Below the pieces are notes generated by a model. It was given only the letters and a program-made list of their open reading frames with translations, searched no databases and was not told where the DNA came from. A DNA stretch of 64,000 nt from Tropicimonas sp. IMCC34011 (GTDB lineage Bacteria > Pseudomonadota > Alphaproteobacteria > Rhodobacterales > Rhodobacteraceae), in the NCBI RefSeq assembly GCF_003390865.1, contig NZ_QMEJ01000003.1, forward strand, positions 248,001 through 312,000, read 5' to 3'. Positions 34,544-44,875 of the stretch are shown here, in pieces. How positions within the stretch are numbered: position 1 is the first letter of the stretch; every line of letters begins with the position of its first letter. Position numbers and translations under genes: made by a program.

Positions 34544-35482
34544 ATGGTCCACCCGACCGAATCCGATACCATCCCCACGCACCCGGTCCAGCCCGCTCCG
34601 CGCCTGTCCATGCGGACGCGCAGCGCGATCTGGGTCTGGAGCTTCCTGGCGATCCCGGTGCTCTTTTATTGCGTGATCCGGTTCTACCCGACGTTCAATG
34701 CGTTCTGGCTGTCGCTGACGGACTGGGACCTGATGTCGGACGCCGAGTTCATCGGCTTCGAGAACTACCGCCGGATGTTCGCCGATCCCGGGTTCTGGCA
34801 GACCTTCCGCAACACCTTCGCATACCTCATCTACGGCACGCCGATCAGCCTTTTGATCGCCTTCGTCGTTGCCTACTACCTCGACCGGGTCCGCTTCGCG
34901 CACAACTTCCTGCGCGCGCTCTACTTCATGCCCTACATCACGACCGCCGCGGCGATGGCCTGGGTCTGGCGCTGGTTCTACCAGCCGCCGCCGACGGGCC
35001 TCATCAACAGCGCGCTGGGTGAGCTCGGCTTCGGGCAGATCGAGTTCCTGGGCTCCACCACCAACGCGCTGCCCGCGATCATGGTGACGGCAATCTGGGC
35101 GGGCCTCGGCTTTCAGATCATCATCTTCATGGCCGGCCTGCGCGCCATTCCGGACACCTATTACGAGGCGGCCCGGATCGACGGGCTCGGCGAATGGACG
35201 ATCCTGAGGAAGATCACGCTGCCGCTGCTGAAGCCGACCACCGTCTTCCTCGTGGTGTTCATCTCCATCGCCTTCCTGCGGATCTTCGATCAGGTCTACA
35301 ACATGACCACGAACGATCCCGGCGGGCCGCTCGGCTCGACCAAGCCGCTCGTGCTGATGATCTACCAGACCGCCTTCTCCTCCTACGACATGGGCTATGC
35401 CGCCGCGCAGACGGTCGTGCTCTTCACGATCCTGCTCGTGGTGTCGCTCCTGCAGCTCTGGATACTGAGGGACCGCGCATGA
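34544..35482 (+). CDS. Sugar ABC transporter permease (MalF/UgpA type)
   Basis: 312 residues, six membrane helices after a polar N-terminus. The EAA loop that contacts the ATPase is YEAARIDGLGEWTILRKITL (about residues 206-225). Pairs with the MalG-type permease, which overlaps it by 4 bp (ATGA). Preceded by GGAGG; 62 bp separate it from the binding-protein gene. Confidence 0.94.
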   Translation: MVHPTESDTIPTHPVQPAPRLSMRTRSAIWVWSFLAIPVLFYCVIRFYPTFNAFWLSLTDWDLMSDAEFIGFENYRRMFADPGFWQTFRNTFAYLIYGTPISLLIAFVVAYYLDRVRFAHNFLRALYFMPYITTAAAMAWVWRWFYQPPPTGLINSALGELGFGQIEFLGSTTNALPAIMVTAIWAGLGFQIIIFMAGLRAIPDTYYEAARIDGLGEWTILRKITLPLLKPTTVFLVVFISIAFLRIFDQVYNMTTNDPGGPLGSTKPLVLMIYQTAFSSYDMGYAAAQTVVLFTILLVVSLLQLWILRDRA

Positions 35483-36336
35483 GCTCCGTCACCGAAACGC
35501 CCGGGACCGGCCTTCCGATGTCCCGCATCAATCCCAAGGCCATCGTCCGCTGGACGATCCTCTTCATCGGCGGCGTGCTGATGGTCACGCCGCTGCTCTA
35601 CATGTTCTCCACGTCGCTGAAGACGCCGGGGCAGATCTACGACCTGCGCCTGATCCCGTCCGCGCCCACGCTCGCGAACTACATGGAGGTGCTCCGCGAG
35701 GGGGACTTCATGCGGTGGTTCATCAACTCCTCGATCGTCGCCGTTGTCGTCACCGCCTCGAACCTCTTCTTCGACAGCCTCGTCGGCTACACCCTGGCCA
35801 AGTTCAAGTTCCGTGGTCGCCGCTTCGTCTTCATCGCCATCCTCTCGACGCTGATGATCCCGACGGAGATGCTCGTGATCCCGTGGTACCTGATGTCCGC
35901 GCAGTTCGGCTGGCTGGATACTTACTGGGGCATCATGTTCCCCGGCATGACGACGGCCTTCGGCACGTTCCTGATGAAGCAGTTCTTTGAGACGGTCCCG
36001 GACGACTTCCTCGAGGCGGCGCGCATCGACGGGATGAACGAGTTCACCATCTGGTGGAAGATCGCCATGCCGCTGGTCACGCCGGCCCTGTCGGCGCTCG
36101 CGATCTTCACCTTCCTCGGCAACTGGACCGCCTTCTTCTGGCCGCTGATCGTGACGACCAGCAAGGAACTCTACACGCTGCCCATCGGCCTCACCTCCTT
36201 CGCGGTGGAACAGGCGATCCGCTGGGAGATGATCATGACGGGCGCCGCGCTTGCGACGATCCCGACGCTGGTGATCTTCCTGGTGCTGCAGCGCTTCATC
36301 GTCCGCGGCGTGATGCTGGCGGGGCTCAAGGGATGA
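35479..36336 (+). CDS. Sugar ABC transporter permease (MalG/UgpE type)
   Basis: 285 residues, six membrane helices. The first follows a 20-residue polar start, and the EAA loop is LEAARIDGMNEFTIWWKIAM near residues 178-197. FVLQRFIVRG-type C-terminal ending ([16 protein letters not shown]) is typical for the MalG side. Overlaps both the preceding permease and the following lyase gene by 4 bp, so translation is coupled. Confidence 0.94.
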   Translation: MSSVTETPGTGLPMSRINPKAIVRWTILFIGGVLMVTPLLYMFSTSLKTPGQIYDLRLIPSAPTLANYMEVLREGDFMRWFINSSIVAVVVTASNLFFDSLVGYTLAKFKFRGRRFVFIAILSTLMIPTEMLVIPWYLMSAQFGWLDTYWGIMFPGMTTAFGTFLMKQFFETVPDDFLEAARIDGMNEFTIWWKIAMPLVTPALSALAIFTFLGNWTAFFWPLIVTTSKELYTLPIGLTSFAVEQAIRWEMIMTGAALATIPTLVIFLVLQRFIVRGVMLAGLKG

Positions 36337-37843
36337 CCATGACCGACCCACGCCAGAGCGACGACAGTCGCTTCCCCGATCCCGTCTACCGCCGCACCGT
36401 CCTCGCGCCGCTGTTCGACCATGCCCGCACCGACCACGCGGAGGGCTTTCGCCGCATCGACCGCGCGCATCTCGTGATGCTCGCCGAGTGCGGTATCGTC
36501 GAGCCCGCCACCGCCGGTAAGATCGCCCGCGCGCTGGAGGAGATCGACGCCGAGGTCGATCCCGGAGCGCTCGAATATACCGGCGAGGTCGAGGATTACT
36601 TCTTTCTCGTGGAGGCGGAGCTGAAGGCGCGCCTCGGTCCCGATACGGGCGGCTGGCTCCATACTGCCCGATCCCGCAACGACATCGACCACACGCTGTT
36701 CAAGATCGCGCTCAAGGAGCATCTGGACGGGATGCTGACGCAGGCGAGGGCGCTTCTCGAGGCGCTGATCGGCACGGCACGGCGGGAATCGGCGACCATC
36801 ATCGTCGCCTACACCCACGGTCAGCCCGCCCAGCCGACCACGCTCGGACATTATCTCTCCGCGGCGATCGAGGTCCTCATCCGGGATATCGAACGGCTGG
36901 AGGCGGCGCGTGCGACCTGCGACCTCTGCTCCATGGGCGCGGCCGCGATCACCACGTCCGGTTTCCCGGTGGACCGCGCTCGCGTCGCCCATCTCCTCGG
37001 CTTCGCGGCGCCCCAGCGCAATTCCTACAGTTGCATCGCGGCGGTGGACTACACGACCGGGGCCTATTCGGCTGTCGAGCTTCTGTTCCTTCACCTCGGG
37101 CGTCTGATCCAGGACCTGCAATTCTGGTCCGCCTTCGAGGTCGGCCAGATCTACGTCCCGAACGCCTTCGTGCAGATCTCGTCCATCATGCCGCAGAAGC
37201 GCAACCCGGTGCCGATCGAGCACATGCGCCACCTCTCCAGCCAGACGGTCGGCCGGGCGCGGATGATGAAGGACATCATGCACAACACCCCCTTCACCGA
37301 CATGAACGACAGCGAGGGCGAGAGCCAGGCGGCAGGCTACAGCGCCTTTGCCAGCGGCGGACGGGTGCTCGACCTCTTGGCCGCCTTCGTGGGCGCGCTG
37401 AAGGTCGACGGGGCCCGCGTGGACGCGAACATCCGGCGCTCCTGCATCACGATCACGGAGCTCGCCGATACGCTGGTGCGGCGCGAGGGGCTCTCCTTCC
37501 GGCAGGCCCACGAGATCGCGGCGGCGACGGCGCGGGACGTGGTGGCGCGGGGCGCGGACCTGCCCTCGGGCTACGCGGCCTTCTCCGCGGCCTTCGAAGA
37601 GGCGACGGCCCGCGCGCCCGAGCTTGACGAAGCGGCCTTCCGCGAGGCCGCGTCCCCTGAACATTTCGTGGCGGTCCGAACCCGGTATGGCGGTCCGGCC
37701 CCCGAGCCCACGGCCGAAGCTCTGGCTGCATACGAGGCCGCGCTCGGCGGGTTCGCCCGGGCAGCCAGCGACAGGACCGATCACGAGGCGGCCGCCGCGG
37801 CCGAACTCGACAAGAAATTCTCCGAACTGCTGGAGGTGAGGTG

Positions 37844-37844
<1 letters not shown>
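36333..37844 (+). CDS. Fumarase/aspartase-superfamily lyase, argininosuccinate lyase-like, in a sugar ABC operon
   Basis: 503 residues, about 45 longer than ArgH. Superfamily signatures are HTARSRND (110-117, ArgH has HTGRSRND), [11 protein letters not shown] with the catalytic His162, and [11 protein letters not shown] with the catalytic-loop serines 283-284. The enzyme class splits a C-N or C-O bond beta to a carboxylate, usually releasing fumarate. The altered signatures, long tail and location between a sugar permease and its ATPase argue against ordinary arginine synthesis. A plausible job is release of fumarate from an imported sugar-amine conjugate. A standard ArgH cannot be excluded by sequence alone. 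Confidence 0.82.
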
Positions 37845-38883
<1,039 letters not shown>

Positions 38884-38884
<1 letters not shown>

Positions 38885-39957
38885 TGCAGGTTTCGTCCCC
38901 GCTTCCCGGCCTCGGCGATCTGCCGCAGGCCGCGCGCCGCGCGCTCGGCACCCTCCTGGCGGATCTCGGGGGGGCAGCAGAGGCGCGCGAGTGCGACGAG
39001 CTCGCCGCGGCCGGGTGGATCCGGCAGGGAGGCGCACTCGATCCTTCCCGCGCGCTGCTCCTCGCCACCGATATCGGCGGCACCAAGGCTCAGACCGCTC
39101 TGTGCGACCTGGACGGCACCGTGCTGGCTGAAACGAAGGCCCCGACGAGCGAGGCCGGCGGGCTCGCCCTGATCGACCAGATCCTGTCGCAGCGGGATCT
39201 GCTCCTGACAGAAACCGGTTCCGGGCCCTCGCGCATCGCGGCCGCCGGGATCGGCCTTCCCGCCTCCATCCACCCCGCAACGGGGCGCCTCCATCGCGGG
39301 CCCAACATCGACGACCTCGAGACCCACGATCTCGTCCACCTCTTCGGCGATGCCCTCAGGGTGCCGGTCGCGGTCGAGAACGACGTGAACATGGCGGCGC
39401 TCGGCGAAAGCTGGCGCGGGGCGCCCCCGCGCGGCGACTGCTCCGTCTTCATCGCCATCGGCACCGGGATCGGCATGGGGACGGTGGTGCGGGGCGAACT
39501 CCTGCGCGGCGCCAGCGGTGCGGCGGGGGAGGTCGCGGCCCTGCCCATCGGCGCCGATCCGTTCGACCGGGCAACCTTCCGCAACGGGGCCCTCGAGAGC
39601 GCCATTTCGAGCGCGGCGCTGCTGGAGGATTACCGGGCCCGGGGCGGGACCGCCGAGGGAACGCTGAAAGACCTATTCGCCCTCGGCCCGGACCCGGCCT
39701 TCGCCGCTGTCATCGACCGGCTGGCGACGCTGGTGGCGCAGGCGATCCTCTCGATCTGCTCGATCCTCGATCCCGGCCGTGTCGTTCTCGGCGGCAGCGT
39801 CGGCTCCCGCCCGGAACTCCTCGCGCTGCTCGAGGAGAAACTAGCCCTGTGCATGCCGGAGCCGCCCGAATGCCGGATCAGCACGCTGGGGAACCGCGCC
39901 GGCGTCGTCGGTGCGGCCCGCGCCGCCCGTCTGAGACTGGCGCAGACCCTGTCATGA
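38884..39957 (+). CDS. ROK-family sugar kinase lacking the zinc motif
   Basis: 357 residues. ATP-binding ATDIGGTKAQ at residues 61-70, and the catalytic Asp in ENDVNMAALGE (Asp167) with GTGIGMGTVV after it. There is no HTH, so it is a kinase and not a regulator. Two oddities: about 55 residues precede the fold, and the usual GEIGH plus CxCGxxGC zinc-binding motif is replaced by GEVAALPIG. It probably phosphorylates the sugar freed inside the cell, for example glucosamine, to feed the next gene product. Overlaps its neighbours by 1 and 4 bp. Confidence 0.85.
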
Positions 39958-40715
39958 CCCACGCTCCCAAGCTGACTATCCTCGATGACGGCGATGCCGT
40001 CGCCTCCGAAGCTGCCCGGACGATCGCGGCAGTGATCGCCGCCACTCCCGGCGCCGTCCTCGGCCTTGCCACGGGCCGCACGCCGCTGGCCGTCTATGCC
40101 AGATTGCGGGAGGACGTGGCGGCGGGAAAGCTGAGCTTCGAGGGGGTTCGCAGCTTCAACCTCGACGAGTATCTCGGCCTGCCGCCGGAGCACCCGGCGA
40201 GCTACCACAGCTACATGCGCCGCGAGTTCTTCGATCACGTCGATCTGTGCGCCGGCGACTGGCATCTGCCAGACGGCATGGCGGACGATCCGGCGGCGGC
40301 GGGCGGGCGCTACGAGGTGGCAATCCGAAAGGCCGGCGGAATCGACCTGCAACTCCTCGGAATCGGAGAGAACGGGCATATCGGCTTCAACGAGCCGGGT
40401 GCGCCCTTCGACAGCCGGACCCGGAAAGTCGCGCTCGCCGCGTCGACGATCGCGGCCAACGCCTCCGAATTTCCGGACGGTCAGACACCGCCGTCGCACG
40501 CGCTGACCATGGGCATCGCCACGATCCTCGAGGCGCGTCGCATCGTCCTGCTGGCGACGGGTCCCAAAAAGGCGAAAGCCCTCGGGGCGATGCTGTCGGG
40601 GCCGGTCGATCCGGCGGTTCCCGCCTCCGCCCTCAGGCTGCACCCGGCGGTCACGATCCTGTGCGACGAAGAGGCGGCCTCCTGCCTGCATGACGGGATT
40701 GCCGCAGTTCGGTAA
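39954..40715 (+). CDS. nagB: Glucosamine-6-phosphate deaminase-like protein
   Basis: 253 residues. NagB signatures are LGLATGRTPLAVYARL, NLDEYLGL (Asp71 corresponding to the catalytic base) and LLGIGENGHIGFNEPG. The reaction is GlcN-6-P to fructose-6-P plus ammonia. The allosteric-site region of E. coli NagB is not fully conserved. A 6-phosphogluconolactonase-like relative is less likely given the NLDEY and FNEPG motifs. Last gene of the operon; its presence is the main reason to think the imported substrate contains an amino sugar. Confidence 0.88.
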   Translation: MTHAPKLTILDDGDAVASEAARTIAAVIAATPGAVLGLATGRTPLAVYARLREDVAAGKLSFEGVRSFNLDEYLGLPPEHPASYHSYMRREFFDHVDLCAGDWHLPDGMADDPAAAGGRYEVAIRKAGGIDLQLLGIGENGHIGFNEPGAPFDSRTRKVALAASTIAANASEFPDGQTPPSHALTMGIATILEARRIVLLATGPKKAKALGAMLSGPVDPAVPASALRLHPAVTILCDEEAASCLHDGIAAVR

Positions 40716-40777
40716 CCGGCATCCCGGGCGGAAAACCGCGCAATGTTGCAAGGGTTTGGGGCGGCTTCTCTCGCCCA

Positions 40778-40804
40778 TTTCCGTTTTGCAACCTTAAACG
40801 GAAA
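40778..40804. promoter_or_regulatory. Perfect 9-bp inverted repeat upstream of the NusG paralogue
   Basis: TTTCCGTTT and AAACGGAAA flank a 9-bp spacer; a smaller repeat TTCCC-5-GGGAA follows at 40808-40822. The site lies 79 bp before the NusG-like ATG and 63 bp after nagB. It could be an operator for a dimeric regulator or a weak hairpin ending the nagB message. Absence of a GC-rich stem and of a T tract favours the operator reading. Confidence 0.5.
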
Positions 40805-40882
40805 CACTTCCCTTTCCGGGAATTGACCTCCGGGCGCTCGCGCGTGAGGGTGGGTCGTTCACGGTTGAACGGAAGGTGAGAC

Positions 40883-41419
40883 ATGTTCGCGGTGCGACAG
40901 GACCATCTGGTCGGAACGCAGTGGCACCTGGCCCTCTGCAAGCCGAACCAGCACAAGGCCGCGCAACACTCCCTCGAGCGGATCGGGTGCGACGTGTTCA
41001 TCCCGCGGCATCGGACCGAGCGGCGCTGGCGCGGCAAGGTGATCGTCGAAACGCGGCCGATCTTCGCCGGCTACTTCTTCTTCGCCATGGATCCCGCTCA
41101 TCCGTCGTGGCCAAAGGTGAAATCGGCGCGCGGCGTTTCCCGCGTCGTGGCATCGGCGTCGGGAGCGCCCGCCATCGTTCCTCCGCAGGTCGTCGCGGGC
41201 CTGATGGCGCGATGCGACCCGGAGGGGCTCTTGCAGCCGGAGATCGCCGAGTTCGGGGCCGGCGACCGAATCCGCATCGTCAGCGGCCCGTTCGCGGACT
41301 TCGTGACCTCCGTCGAGAGCATCGATTCGGACGCGCGCCTGCATGTCCTGCTGGACCTGCTCGGACGCCCGACACGGGTGCAAGTCGAGCCGGCGTCGGC
41401 GAGCCTCCTGCGGGACTGA
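40883..41419 (+). CDS. NusG paralogue (RfaH/LoaP-like specialised antitermination factor)
   Basis: 178 residues. The NGN domain starts WHLALCKPNQHKAAQHSLER and includes the RNA-polymerase-contacting stretch FAGYFFFAMDP. A C-terminal KOW domain carries FGAGDRIRIVSGPFADFV. Housekeeping NusG sits beside secE and rplK; this one does not, so it is a specialised paralogue. Such factors normally lead a polysaccharide or secondary-metabolite operon, but here the next feature is an opposing tRNA gene. Its target operon is therefore elsewhere or acts in trans. GGAAGG ribosome site before the ATG. Confidence 0.88.
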   Translation: MFAVRQDHLVGTQWHLALCKPNQHKAAQHSLERIGCDVFIPRHRTERRWRGKVIVETRPIFAGYFFFAMDPAHPSWPKVKSARGVSRVVASASGAPAIVPPQVVAGLMARCDPEGLLQPEIAEFGAGDRIRIVSGPFADFVTSVESIDSDARLHVLLDLLGRPTRVQVEPASASLLRD

Positions 41420-41554
41420 CATGCGCGGCAAGGCGCGGTCACATCTCGCCGTCACCTGAGTCTCAGGGGGGGGGCGACCGGGTCCGACGTCCGGGGCCGG
41501 ACATCTCGATCCCCAACGGTCCACCGAACCGCATCTTGCGTTGTCTGGAGTCAG

Positions 41555-41630
41555 TGGTGAGCCGTACAGGATTCGAACCTGTGACCCACTGATTAAAAGT
41601 CAGTTGCTCTACCAACTGAGCTAACGGCCC
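41555..41630 (-). tRNA. tRNA-Lys (anticodon UUU)
   Basis: Reads on the minus strand from G1 at 41630. The acceptor stem GGGCCGT pairs with ACGGCTC, the D arm is TAGCTCAGTTGGTAGAGC, the anticodon loop is CTTTTAA inside CTGA/TCAG, and the T arm contains GGTTCGAATCC. The discriminator is A and CCA is encoded (41555-41557). Flanked by no integrase or direct repeat that I can see. Confidence 0.97.
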
Positions 41631-41642
41631 ACTCGAGGCGCG

Positions 41643-41671
41643 GACCTACGGAACGGTGGCGCGGGGGTCAA
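41643..41671 (-). promoter_or_regulatory. Promoter of the tRNA-Lys gene
   Basis: On the minus strand TTGACC (41671-41666) and TAGGTC (41648-41643) are separated by 17 bp. The -10 ends 12 bp before the first tRNA base, the expected spacing for a short leader. Confidence 0.55.
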
Positions 41672-41726
41672 GTACAAAAACGGTCCCTATGGCGTGGACG
41701 TCGCGGCTGCTGTAAGGACCGGCGCC

Positions 41727-42563
41727 ATGCGGGACAGCTTTTCCTCCTCCGGCCTGCGCTTCATGAAGATGCATGGCCTCGGCAACGATTTCGTCGTGAT
41801 CGACCTGCGGGGCGGTGTCGCCGCGCCGGGCGAGGCGCTCGTGCGCGCCCTTGCGGACCGGCATTTCGGCGTCGGATTCGATCAGCTCGTCCTGATCGAG
41901 GCGGCGGAGGACGCCGATGCGCGCATGGTCTTTTACAACGCGGACGGCTCGCTGTCCTCGGCCTGCGGCAACGCGACGCGCTGCGTCGCGCGCCACCTGA
42001 TGGACGAGACGGGCGCCGATACCGTGACGCTCGAGACCGGCCGCGGGCTGCTTCGATGCGTCGATGCCGGAGGCGGGCTCGTGCGGGTCAACATGGGGGC
42101 GCCGCTCCTGGAGTGGGACGCGGTGCCGCTCGCCGGGCCGATGGACACGCTTCACCTGCCGATCGAGGGCGACCCCGTGGCGACGGGCATGGGCAACCCC
42201 CATTGCACGTTCTTCGTGGACGATGCCGAGGCGGTGGACCTCGCCCTCTTCGGCGCGGCGCATGAGGCCCATCCGCTCTACCCGGAGCGCACCAATGTCG
42301 AGGTCGTGCAGGTCCTGTCCCGGACCGAGATCCGCGTGCGCGTCTGGGAGCGGGGCGCCGGCATCACGCTTGCGTCCGGCTCCTGCTCCTGCGCGGCGGC
42401 CGTGGCGGCGGCGCGGCGGGGCCTGACGGAGCGGCGTGTCCTCGTGAGGCTCGACGGCGGCACGCTGGATATCGACTGGCGCGAGGATGGGGTTCACATG
42501 ACGGGGCCGAGCGCTCACGTGTTCTCGGGAACGCTCACCCCCGCCTTTCTGGAGGCCCTCTGA
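41727..42563 (+). CDS. dapF: Diaminopimelate epimerase
   Basis: 278 residues. Converts LL- to meso-diaminopimelate for peptidoglycan and lysine. FMKMHGLGNDFVVIDL begins the fold. The two catalytic cysteines are in SSACGNATRC and SGSCSCAAAVAAA (the family usually has GSGACA). The start at ATG 41727 has AAGGA 8 bp upstream; an internal ATG at MKMHG would drop about 13 residues. It shares one base with mtaB (TGATG), a coupling common in alphaproteobacteria. Confidence 0.96.
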   Translation: MRDSFSSSGLRFMKMHGLGNDFVVIDLRGGVAAPGEALVRALADRHFGVGFDQLVLIEAAEDADARMVFYNADGSLSSACGNATRCVARHLMDETGADTVTLETGRGLLRCVDAGGGLVRVNMGAPLLEWDAVPLAGPMDTLHLPIEGDPVATGMGNPHCTFFVDDAEAVDLALFGAAHEAHPLYPERTNVEVVQVLSRTEIRVRVWERGAGITLASGSCSCAAAVAAARRGLTERRVLVRLDGGTLDIDWREDGVHMTGPSAHVFSGTLTPAFLEAL

Positions 42564-43825
42564 TGGATCGCCGCGCGCCCGTCTTCCACACCCTCGGCTG
42601 CCGCCTGAACGCGTACGAAACCGAGGCGATGAAGCGTCTGACGGACGAGGCGGGCCTCGGAGATGCGGTCGTGGTGAATACCTGCGCGGTGACGCAGGAA
42701 GCCGTGCGCAAGGCGAGGCAGGATATCCGGCGGCTCCGCCGGGAGAACCCCAACGCCACCGTCATCGTCACCGGCTGCGCCGCGCAGACCGATCCGGACA
42801 CGTTCGCCGCCATGCCCGAAGTCGATCGCGTCATCGGCAACACCGAGAAGATGGCCCCCCAGACGTGGCGCAGCTTCGCCGCCCCCGACCTCGTCGGAGA
42901 GACGGAGCGGGTGCAGGTCGACGACATCATGTCCGTCACCGAGACGGCCGGTCACCTGATCGACGGCTTCGGCACCCGCTCCCGCGCCTACGTGCAGGTC
43001 CAGAACGGGTGCGACCATCGCTGCACCTTCTGCATCATCCCCTATGGCCGCGGGAATTCGCGCTCCGTGCCGGCGGGCGTCGTGGTCGACCAGATCCGGC
43101 GGCTGCGCGAGAACGGCTTCAACGAGGTCGTGCTGACCGGCGTGGACCTGACGAGTTGGGGAGCGGACCTGCCGGGAACGCCGAAGCTCGGCGATCTTGT
43201 TCGCCGGATCTTGAAGCTGGTGCCGGATCTGCCGCGCCTCAGGATCAGCTCCATCGATTCCATCGAGGTGGACGAGGCGCTGATGGAGGCCATCGCGACC
43301 GAGCCGCGCCTGATGCCGCACATGCACCTGTCGCTCCAGCACGGGCACGACCTGATCCTGAAGCGGATGAAGCGCAGGCACCTGAGGGACGACGCGATCC
43401 GCTTCTGCGAGGAGGCGCGCCGGCTGCGGCCGGACATGGTCTTCGGCGCGGACATCATCGCCGGCTTTCCGACCGAGACGGAGGAGCACTTCGAGGGCTC
43501 GCTCCGGCTCGTGGAGGAGTGCGGCCTGACGTGGCTGCACGTCTTCCCGTACTCGGCGCGGCCCGGAACTCCGGCCGCCCGAATGCCCCAGCTTCACGGG
43601 CAGCTCGTCAAGGAGCGCGCGGCACGGCTTCGGGAGGCAGGCGCACGGGCCGCCGAGGCGCATCTGTCGGCGCAGGTCGGCCGGACGCATGCGGTGCTGA
43701 TGGAGAACGCCCGGATGGGGCGGACGGAGCAGTTCGCGGAGGTTCTCTTCTCCGAGGATCGCCCGGTGGGAGACATCGTGTCGGCGACGGTGTCGGGCCA
43801 CGAGGGCACCCAGCTTCTCGCCTGA
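42563..43825 (+). CDS. mtaB: tRNA t6A37 methylthiotransferase MtaB
   Basis: 420-residue radical-SAM methylthiotransferase, making ms2t6A at position 37 of ANN-reading tRNAs. N-terminal cluster cysteines are Cys13 (HTLGCRLN), Cys41 (VNTCAVT) and Cys72 (VTGCAAQ). The radical-SAM cluster is Cys150, Cys154 and Cys157 (NGCDHRCTFC). A TRAM-like C-terminal segment ends the protein. Coupled to dapF by a one-base overlap. tRNA-Lys(UUU), a substrate of this class of modification, happens to be encoded just upstream. Confidence 0.95.
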   Translation: MDRRAPVFHTLGCRLNAYETEAMKRLTDEAGLGDAVVVNTCAVTQEAVRKARQDIRRLRRENPNATVIVTGCAAQTDPDTFAAMPEVDRVIGNTEKMAPQTWRSFAAPDLVGETERVQVDDIMSVTETAGHLIDGFGTRSRAYVQVQNGCDHRCTFCIIPYGRGNSRSVPAGVVVDQIRRLRENGFNEVVLTGVDLTSWGADLPGTPKLGDLVRRILKLVPDLPRLRISSIDSIEVDEALMEAIATEPRLMPHMHLSLQHGHDLILKRMKRRHLRDDAIRFCEEARRLRPDMVFGADIIAGFPTETEEHFEGSLRLVEECGLTWLHVFPYSARPGTPAARMPQLHGQLVKERAARLREAGARAAEAHLSAQVGRTHAVLMENARMGRTEQFAEVLFSEDRPVGDIVSATVSGHEGTQLLA

Positions 43826-43897
43826 CCCGCCGGAAGAGTTGCGAAGGCCCCGCGCCGTACCGATCTGTTAGGTCAGCTTGAGGGGAGGAGACGTTCC

Positions 43898-44875
43898 ATG
43901 CCGCCGGGACTGCTCGGAACGGGTCACGCGCTGCCAGCGGCGCGCCACACATCGGCCGAACTCGATGCGCGCCTGTCGCTCCCTCCCGGTACGCTCGAAG
44001 CGCGGAGCGGCGTGGCCGCGCGGTACCATGTCTCTGGCGACGAGGATCAGATCTCGCTTGGCGCCGCGGCGGCACGGGCCGCGCTCGACGCCGCCGGCGT
44101 GGCGCCATCCGGGATCGATCTGGTTCTCTCCGCGTCCGGCATTCCCTACCAGACGCTTCCCGCGACCGCGCCGCTCTACATGCGCGCGCTCGGGATCGAG
44201 GACGGCCGGGCGGCGGCCTACGACGTCAACGCCACCTGTCTCTCCTTCCTCGCGGCGTGGGACATGGCGGCGCGGGCCGTGGCGGCGGGGGAGGCGAAGA
44301 GGGCGCTCGTGATCTCCTCCGAAATCGCCAGCCGCGCCTTGCCGTGGGAGGCCCAGCCCGACGTCGCCGCGCTTTTCGGGGACGGGGCGGCGGCCGCTGT
44401 GATCGGGCCGGGGGAGGGGCCGCGCTTCCTCATGCGGACCTACCCGTCCGCCTACGAATCCTGCGAGATCGGCGCGGGCGGCACGCGGATCGATTACCAT
44501 GCCGAGCCCGAAACCTTCGCCGCCCATTCCCGCTTCGCCATGGACGGTCCTGCGCTCTTTCGCGTGACGGCGCGGCATTTTCGCGGCTTCGTGGACGCGC
44601 TTCTGGCGAAGGCGGGTTGGTCGCTGGACGAGATCGACCTCGTTGTCCCGCATCAGGCCTCTCCCCATGCGCTCGAGCACATGGTCCGGCATCTGGGGCT
44701 GCCGGAGGAGCGTGTGGTCGATATCTCGCGGACGCACGGCAACCAGATCGCCGCCTCGATCCCGACCGCGCTCGACATCGCGATCCGGGAGGGCCGGGCC
44801 GGAGAGGGCGCGAAGGTGCTGCTCCTCGGCACCTCTGCCGGCGTCTCCTTCGGCGGGCTGGCCCTTGCCCTTTGA
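43898..44875 (+). CDS. Beta-ketoacyl-ACP synthase III-like (thiolase-fold) enzyme
   Basis: 325 residues. The KAS III catalytic triad is visible: Cys114 (VNATCLSFL), His252 (VVPHQASPH) and Asn282 (THGNQIAAS). These enzymes condense an acyl-CoA or acyl-ACP with a malonyl unit, or two acyl chains as in OleA. FabH of fatty-acid synthesis is possible, but the gene is not near plsX or fab genes and leads a five-gene overlapping operon with an SDR, a hydrolase, an adenylate-forming enzyme and a SAM enzyme. A specialised lipid or secondary-metabolite role is more likely. GGGGAGGAG ribosome site. Confidence 0.86.
   Translation: MPPGLLGTGHALPAARHTSAELDARLSLPPGTLEARSGVAARYHVSGDEDQISLGAAAARAALDAAGVAPSGIDLVLSASGIPYQTLPATAPLYMRALGIEDGRAAAYDVNATCLSFLAAWDMAARAVAAGEAKRALVISSEIASRALPWEAQPDVAALFGDGAAAAVIGPGEGPRFLMRTYPSAYESCEIGAGGTRIDYHAEPETFAAHSRFAMDGPALFRVTARHFRGFVDALLAKAGWSLDEIDLVVPHQASPHALEHMVRHLGLPEERVVDISRTHGNQIAASIPTALDIAIREGRAGEGAKVLLLGTSAGVSFGGLALAL

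Noticed and set aside
40778-40804. The inverted repeat as a strong Rho-independent terminator for nagB.
   Set aside because: The stem is AT-rich at its base and no T tract follows, so an operator is at least as likely.
41467-41476. A run of about nine G residues before the tRNA-Lys gene as a phase-variation tract.
   Set aside because: It lies between genes, after the NusG-like stop and not in a promoter or coding start, so slippage would have no obvious effect.
41555-41630. The tRNA-Lys 3' end as an attachment site for an integrated element.
   Set aside because: No integrase, mobility gene or direct repeat of the tRNA end is seen on either side, and the neighbours are housekeeping genes.
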